From Pseudomonadales bacterium (GTDB lineage Bacteria; Pseudomonadota; Gammaproteobacteria; Pseudomonadales; IMCC2047), in contig JAIPFG010000090.1 of NCBI GenBank assembly GCA_021736745.1, forward strand, positions 1-10,038: a stretch of DNA of 10,038 nt, in the 5' to 3' direction. The notes below the pieces were generated by a model. It had not been told where the DNA came from and did no database searches. It saw nothing but the letters and a program-made list of their open reading frames with translations. The stretch's first letter is position 1, and each line of letters opens with the position of its first letter. This document shows, piece after piece, positions 7,413 through 10,038 of this stretch. The position numbers were made by a program, and so were the translations under genes.

Positions 7413-8003
7413 ATGCCACTCGTTACACCGTTATCACCCGACGCCTCGCCAGAAGTTGCTGAACTGGCAAAGTTCTTTAACGAAACCCTGGGATTTTGTC
7501 CGAATAGCGTATTAACCATGCAAAGACGTCCCGCAATCGGAACGGCCTTTATCAATTTGAACAAAGCGGTGATGGAAAACCATGGACGCGTTACCAGCGC
7601 CTTAAAGCGGTTGATCGGTTATATGTGTAGCCACACCGCAGGTTGTCGTTACTGTCAGGCGCATACGATTCGAGCGGCGGAACGCTATGGGGCGGAGCAG
7701 GAAAAATTGGATAAGATATGGGAATTCAGAACCAGTCCGCTGTACAACGACGCTGAACGTGCTGCGCTGGAACTGGCAATTGCTGCTTCACAAATCCCTA
7801 ATGCGGTGGATGAGGCGGTGAGTGCAGAAGTAAAAAAATATTGGGATGATGGTGAGATTGTTGAAATTCTTGGAGTTATCGCATTATTTGGCTATCTGAA
7901 TCGGTGGAATGACTCGATGGGTACGACATTGGAAGAGGGCGCCATTGAATCGGGCGAGAAGTATCTTAGTGCACAAGGCTGGAACAAAGGGAAACATATT
8001 TGA
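7413..8003 (+). CDS. Carboxymuconolactone decarboxylase / AhpD-like family protein
   Basis: The 196-residue protein belongs to the CMD/AhpD fold group, close to the 'peroxidase-related' branch. The core motif is C78-x2-C81-x2-H84 (GCRYCQAH), the redox pair and histidine of AhpD-type alkylhydroperoxidases, preceded by a helix ending MCSHTA and followed by RAAERYGA. A second conserved helix region is ALELAIAASQIPNAV (118-132) and the C-terminal part has GYLNRWNDSMGTTLE, typical of this branch. Members reduce peroxides or have unknown redox roles; the substrate here is unknown. There is no signal peptide, so it is expected in the cytoplasm. The ATG at 7413 has AGGAG at good distance. The gene stands alone: 130 bases follow the ydcF-like gene and it converges on the patatin gene. 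No ahpC-like partner is in the window. Confidence 0.87.
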   Translation: MPLVTPLSPDASPEVAELAKFFNETLGFCPNSVLTMQRRPAIGTAFINLNKAVMENHGRVTSALKRLIGYMCSHTAGCRYCQAHTIRAAERYGAEQEKLDKIWEFRTSPLYNDAERAALELAIAASQIPNAVDEAVSAEVKKYWDDGEIVEILGVIALFGYLNRWNDSMGTTLEEGAIESGEKYLSAQGWNKGKHI

Positions 8004-8038
8004 CGTCGGGCTTCAGGTAAATTTGAAGGAATGATGCC

Positions 8039-8053
8039 AGCCCTATCTGGGCT
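8039..8053. terminator. Hairpin between convergent AhpD-like and patatin genes (possible terminator)
   Basis: AGCCC and GGGCT form a 5-bp stem with a 5-base loop TATCT, overlapping the patatin stop codon; on the plus strand ATTTC follows. It is the only stem seen in the 48-base gap and could serve either strand, but the T-tract is poor. Confidence 0.3.
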
Positions 8054-9179
8054 ATTTCAAGAAAGCGAGTATTTCCGAGGCTTGCTCCATCGCATCCTGA
8101 TACCCGTAATTGATCAGCTCCTGACAAAATGCAGATTCAAACAGTAAATAACTGGCCATGCTGGCGCCACCGAGTCCTCCGGTGGCACCCGTGATTTTCA
8201 TTATAAGGCGCATGCCAGGGGGTAAATCACGCACGTGCTTATCTGCAATTTCATCAAACTGAATGGATGGTTCAATCGCAAGAAAATCAAGGTAACGTAA
8301 TCGCCCCAGCAGTTTTTCTTGGTGGCACTCTTGTATGTCTTTAATCAAATTATTCACGCGTACCAGGTGTTCAATATCGGCCTCCAAACTGTCAATAAAA
8401 GCACACTTGTAAACGTGGCCTACCATATGTGCTAGAGAGGGGGAATGGGCGTCGCTATATTCCTTCGGCAAGTGTTTCTGGTTGCCGCTGACACCAATAA
8501 CAAAAATTCTTTCAGCACCCATGTGGATCACCGGGCTGATTGGCGATAGCTGACGAAGGGCCCCGTCACCAAAATATTCACGGCTTATCCTTTGTGCAGG
8601 AAGAATGGTCGGAATGGCAGAGGAGGCCAGTAGATGGTCTACGTTGAGTTGCGCGGGCACTCCAACGCTTCGGGTTTTACGCCATTTCTTTATCTTTTCG
8701 TTACCTTGAAAAAAACTAACGCTTTCGCCGGAAGTGTAGCCGGATGCGGTCACGGCGACGGCTTCCAGAAAGCCATTGTCGATACGTTTTTGGATGTTTT
8801 TGAATTGGATAGTATGGCTCAATAGTTCTCTCAGTGGATCTGTACTGAGCAGTGCTAGTGGGCGTGAAGTGCCAATCCCCTGATTGAATAAGGAACCAGC
8901 GAGACGCCCGCAACTTTTCAACAGGTCGACGACCCCGGATTCGTAGACCCTGTCGACATGGAGGTTGCGCCAGATACGCTCCACTTTTTTGACCGAAAGC
9001 TGAAAGTTATTTGCTGAGGCAGCCAGTGCTACGGCGTTGATTGCGCCGGACGAGGTTCCGCTGATAATAGAAAAGGGATTATGTGCATGTTTGGGTAACA
9101 GCTCGGCAATAGCTTTTAAAACGCCAACCTGATAAGCGCCTCTAGCGCCTCCACCTGATAGCACTAATGCTGATTTCAT
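8052..9179 (-). CDS. Patatin-like phospholipase
   Basis: The 375-residue protein is a complete patatin-type lipid acyl hydrolase. It carries the oxyanion-hole motif GGGARG (9-14), the nucleophile elbow GTSSG (41-45) with catalytic Ser43, and the dyad aspartate in DGA (205-207), preceded by the typical LLASSAIPTILP (183-194). The C-terminal part (about 240-375) is helical and glycine-rich around 331-339, ending in a pattern common in bacterial patatin-domain proteins. Substrates are probably phospholipid or neutral-lipid esters; no signal peptide is present, so it is cytoplasmic or secreted by another route. The ATG at 9179 is placed just before the conserved ALVLSGGGARG strand, as is usual, although no Shine-Dalgarno sequence is visible. 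It is divergent from the cytochrome gene and convergent with the AhpD-like gene, so it appears monocistronic. Confidence 0.92.
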   Translation of the reverse strand: MKSALVLSGGGARGAYQVGVLKAIAELLPKHAHNPFSIISGTSSGAINAVALAASANNFQLSVKKVERIWRNLHVDRVYESGVVDLLKSCGRLAGSLFNQGIGTSRPLALLSTDPLRELLSHTIQFKNIQKRIDNGFLEAVAVTASGYTSGESVSFFQGNEKIKKWRKTRSVGVPAQLNVDHLLASSAIPTILPAQRISREYFGDGALRQLSPISPVIHMGAERIFVIGVSGNQKHLPKEYSDAHSPSLAHMVGHVYKCAFIDSLEADIEHLVRVNNLIKDIQECHQEKLLGRLRYLDFLAIEPSIQFDEIADKHVRDLPPGMRLIMKITGATGGLGGASMASYLLFESAFCQELINYGYQDAMEQASEILAFLK

Positions 9180-9211
9180 ATGAAGCTGTCATTAACTAAG
9201 GGTTGTTTCTA

Positions 9212-9239
9212 AGTATCGGGGGTGGTATTTAAGTGTCAA
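9212..9239 (-). promoter_or_regulatory. Sigma70-type promoter of the patatin gene
   Basis: The minus strand has a perfect -35 TTGACA (9234-9239) and a -10 GATACT (9212-9217, four of six matches) with a 16-base spacer. Transcription would start near 9205, leaving a leader of about 25 bases before the ATG. This is the best promoter match in the window. Confidence 0.55.
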
Positions 9240-9323
9240 GGGTAAGGGCCGATATATTTCGCCATTTTTATTTTGGTAAAGCGATATCATCCCCATTTTC
9301 TGTAAAACCGCAAAGCCTCAAGG

Positions 9324-9353
9324 TTGTGAGGGGGTCTGTGAAAAAGCTACACT
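9324..9353 (+). promoter_or_regulatory. Possible promoter of the cytochrome gene
   Basis: TTGTGA (9324-9329) and TACACT (9348-9353), each matching four of six consensus bases, are 18 bases apart. The start would lie near 9360, just before the GGAG ribosome site at 9364-9367. The match is modest and other AT-rich sites exist upstream. Confidence 0.3.
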
Positions 9354-9376
9354 GCAACAAATCGGAGAATGAAACG

Positions 9377-9784
9377 ATGGGAACCAAACTTCTTATTTTT
9401 GTTGTCGTGGCAAGTATGACGGTAATGATAGCCGCCTGCCAAAGCCACGGGTTGCAATCAGGACAAACACTGTTTCTGGAAAATTGCGCCAATTGTCACG
9501 GTGTTTATGCCGAGGGGGATGGGCCTGCCAGCGTCGATATTGGGCTGCCGATTCCAGATTTACGTTACCTGGCTCAATCCAATGCGGGTATTTTCCCTGC
9601 TGATTTGGTGTACCAGATTATTGATGGACAGAGCGATGATGAAATCCATTTCCCACGGCGAATGCCAGTTTGGGGGTACGAATTTTCGATAAGAGAAGGA
9701 GATGATGACGCCGCTGAAAGTCGCGCCCGAGAAAAAATTCAGGCACTCACGGACTATCTTCAATCCATTCAGCAAACCCATTAG
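9377..9784 (+). CDS. Small lipoprotein c-type cytochrome
   Basis: The 135-residue precursor has a hydrophobic signal sequence (about 4-20) ending in the lipobox IAAC, with Cys21 as the likely lipidated residue. A single haem-binding motif CANCH (37-41) follows, with histidine as one axial ligand, then GVYAEGDGPAS, typical of class I cytochromes. Met96 in RRMPVWG is the probable second ligand. It is thus a membrane-anchored, periplasm-facing electron carrier of the cytochrome c family; donor and acceptor are unknown. The frame is open upstream to a GTG at 9233, but the ATG at 9377 is chosen because it starts a proper signal peptide and has GGAG about 9 bases upstream. It is divergent from the patatin gene and 67 bases before the ABC-F gene. 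Confidence 0.88.
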   Translation: MGTKLLIFVVVASMTVMIAACQSHGLQSGQTLFLENCANCHGVYAEGDGPASVDIGLPIPDLRYLAQSNAGIFPADLVYQIIDGQSDDEIHFPRRMPVWGYEFSIREGDDDAAESRAREKIQALTDYLQSIQQTH

Positions 9785-9818
9785 ATCAAGCCGAAATTTC
9801 CTCAAGACTTTGCTATTA

Positions 9819-9832
9819 CTGCCTTAAGGCAG
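9819..9832. repeat. 14-bp perfect palindrome upstream of the ABC-F gene
   Basis: CTGCCTTAAGGCAG is a perfect inverted repeat with TTAA at its centre. It lies 34 bases after the cytochrome stop and directly before the extended -10 of the ABC-F gene. It could be an operator overlapping the promoter, or a 5-bp hairpin with a 4-base loop in the cytochrome transcript; no T-run follows, which argues against a classical terminator. Confidence 0.5.
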
Positions 9833-9834
9833 GC

Positions 9835-9843
9835 TGGTACAAT
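9835..9843 (+). promoter_or_regulatory. Extended -10 promoter of the ABC-F gene
   Basis: TGGTACAAT fits the extended -10 form TGn-TATAAT with five of six matches in the hexamer. No good -35 is found at 16-18 bases. The predicted start of transcription, about 7 bases downstream, falls near 9850, only one or two bases before the ATG at 9852. Confidence 0.45.
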
Positions 9844-9851
9844 CCATCGCC

Positions 9852-10038
9852 ATGATAAACCTCACTGATATACAGTTATTGCGCGGTGGAAAGCCGTTGC
9901 TGGAACGGGCCAACCTCTTGGTGCATAGTGGACAGCGCGTAGGTGTCATTGGCGCGAATGGGTGTGGCAAGTCCAGCTTGTTTCTAATGCTGTTGGGTAA
10001 GTTGCCACCCGATGCGGGTGAACTTTATATCCCTAAAG
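9852..10038 (+). CDS. ABC-F family ATPase, YheS-like, 3' end cut off by the window
   Basis: Only the first 62 codons are in the window; the frame stays open to the last base. The start MINLTDIQLLRGGKPLLERA is the usual opening of an ABC ATPase domain, with the aromatic-stacking region replaced by LRGG as in YheS-like proteins. The Walker A motif GANGCGKSS is at 34-42. There is no membrane domain ahead of it. ABC-F proteins act on the ribosome in the cytoplasm, as translation factors or antibiotic-protection proteins; which one this is cannot be told without the second ATPase domain and linker. The ATG at 9852 is the only start available, since an in-frame TAA at 9825 lies upstream with no ATG, GTG or TTG between. 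No Shine-Dalgarno sequence is seen. Confidence 0.85.
   Translation, partial: MINLTDIQLLRGGKPLLERANLLVHSGQRVGVIGANGCGKSSLFLMLLGKLPPDAGELYIPK

Noticed and set aside
8150..8200. Glycine-rich stretch near the patatin C terminus as a possible unusual insertion
   Set aside because: A GATGGLGGAS-like turn before a YLLF helix fits the common C-terminal pattern of bacterial patatin-domain proteins, so it is not unusual.
9233..9376. GTG start extending the cytochrome by 48 residues
   Set aside because: The extension would bury the signal peptide and lipobox inside the protein; the ATG at 9377 has a ribosome site and starts a normal lipoprotein signal.

Overview
The window looks like ordinary chromosomal DNA from a free-living gammaproteobacterium. 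The core block leuS-lptE-holA, with a YbeL-type zinc-ribbon gene divergent from leuS, is the arrangement known from Escherichia coli and similar to that in pseudomonads. Base composition is roughly balanced and gene density is high. No rRNA, tRNA, insertion sequence, CRISPR array or phage gene was seen, and no gene-free stretch exceeds 200 bases. The species cannot be named from the sequence alone.

Layout. (1) 1-627, plus strand: the 3' part of a gene for a protein with two tandem NTF2/SnoaL-like domains. (2) 655-5830, minus strand, read right to left: leuS, lptE and holA, packed with gaps of 2 and 17 bases, then after 96 bases a LuxR-type HTH regulator. The E. coli followers of holA (nadD and neighbours) are not here. 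(3) 5974-7282, plus strand: a zinc-ribbon protein and, 13 bases later, a YdcF/ElyC-like membrane protein. (4) 7413-8003, plus strand: an AhpD-like carboxymuconolactone decarboxylase family protein with the CxxC-x2-H redox motif. (5) 8052-9179, minus strand: a patatin-like phospholipase with an intact Ser-Asp dyad, convergent with the AhpD-like gene. (6) 9377-9784, plus strand: a small lipoprotein c-type cytochrome, divergent from the patatin gene. (7) 9852-10038, plus strand: the first 62 codons of an ABC-F ATPase resembling YheS.

How the genes work together. The minus-strand core block serves housekeeping: leucyl-tRNA charging, assembly of the LPS export pore and loading of the replication clamp. 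Only these three genes form a convincing operon. The plus-strand zinc-ribbon/ydcF pair may be co-transcribed. The remaining genes (LuxR-type regulator, AhpD-like protein, patatin, cytochrome) have separate strands or separate control regions and do not read as one pathway.

I did not find a convincing new multi-gene system. The observations most worth a second look are local: an ABC-F gene whose apparent extended -10 promoter would give an almost leaderless mRNA, a 14-bp perfect palindrome beside that promoter, an internal domain duplication in the first gene, a GC-rich stringent-type discriminator upstream of leuS, and a divergent patatin/lipoprotein-cytochrome pair.
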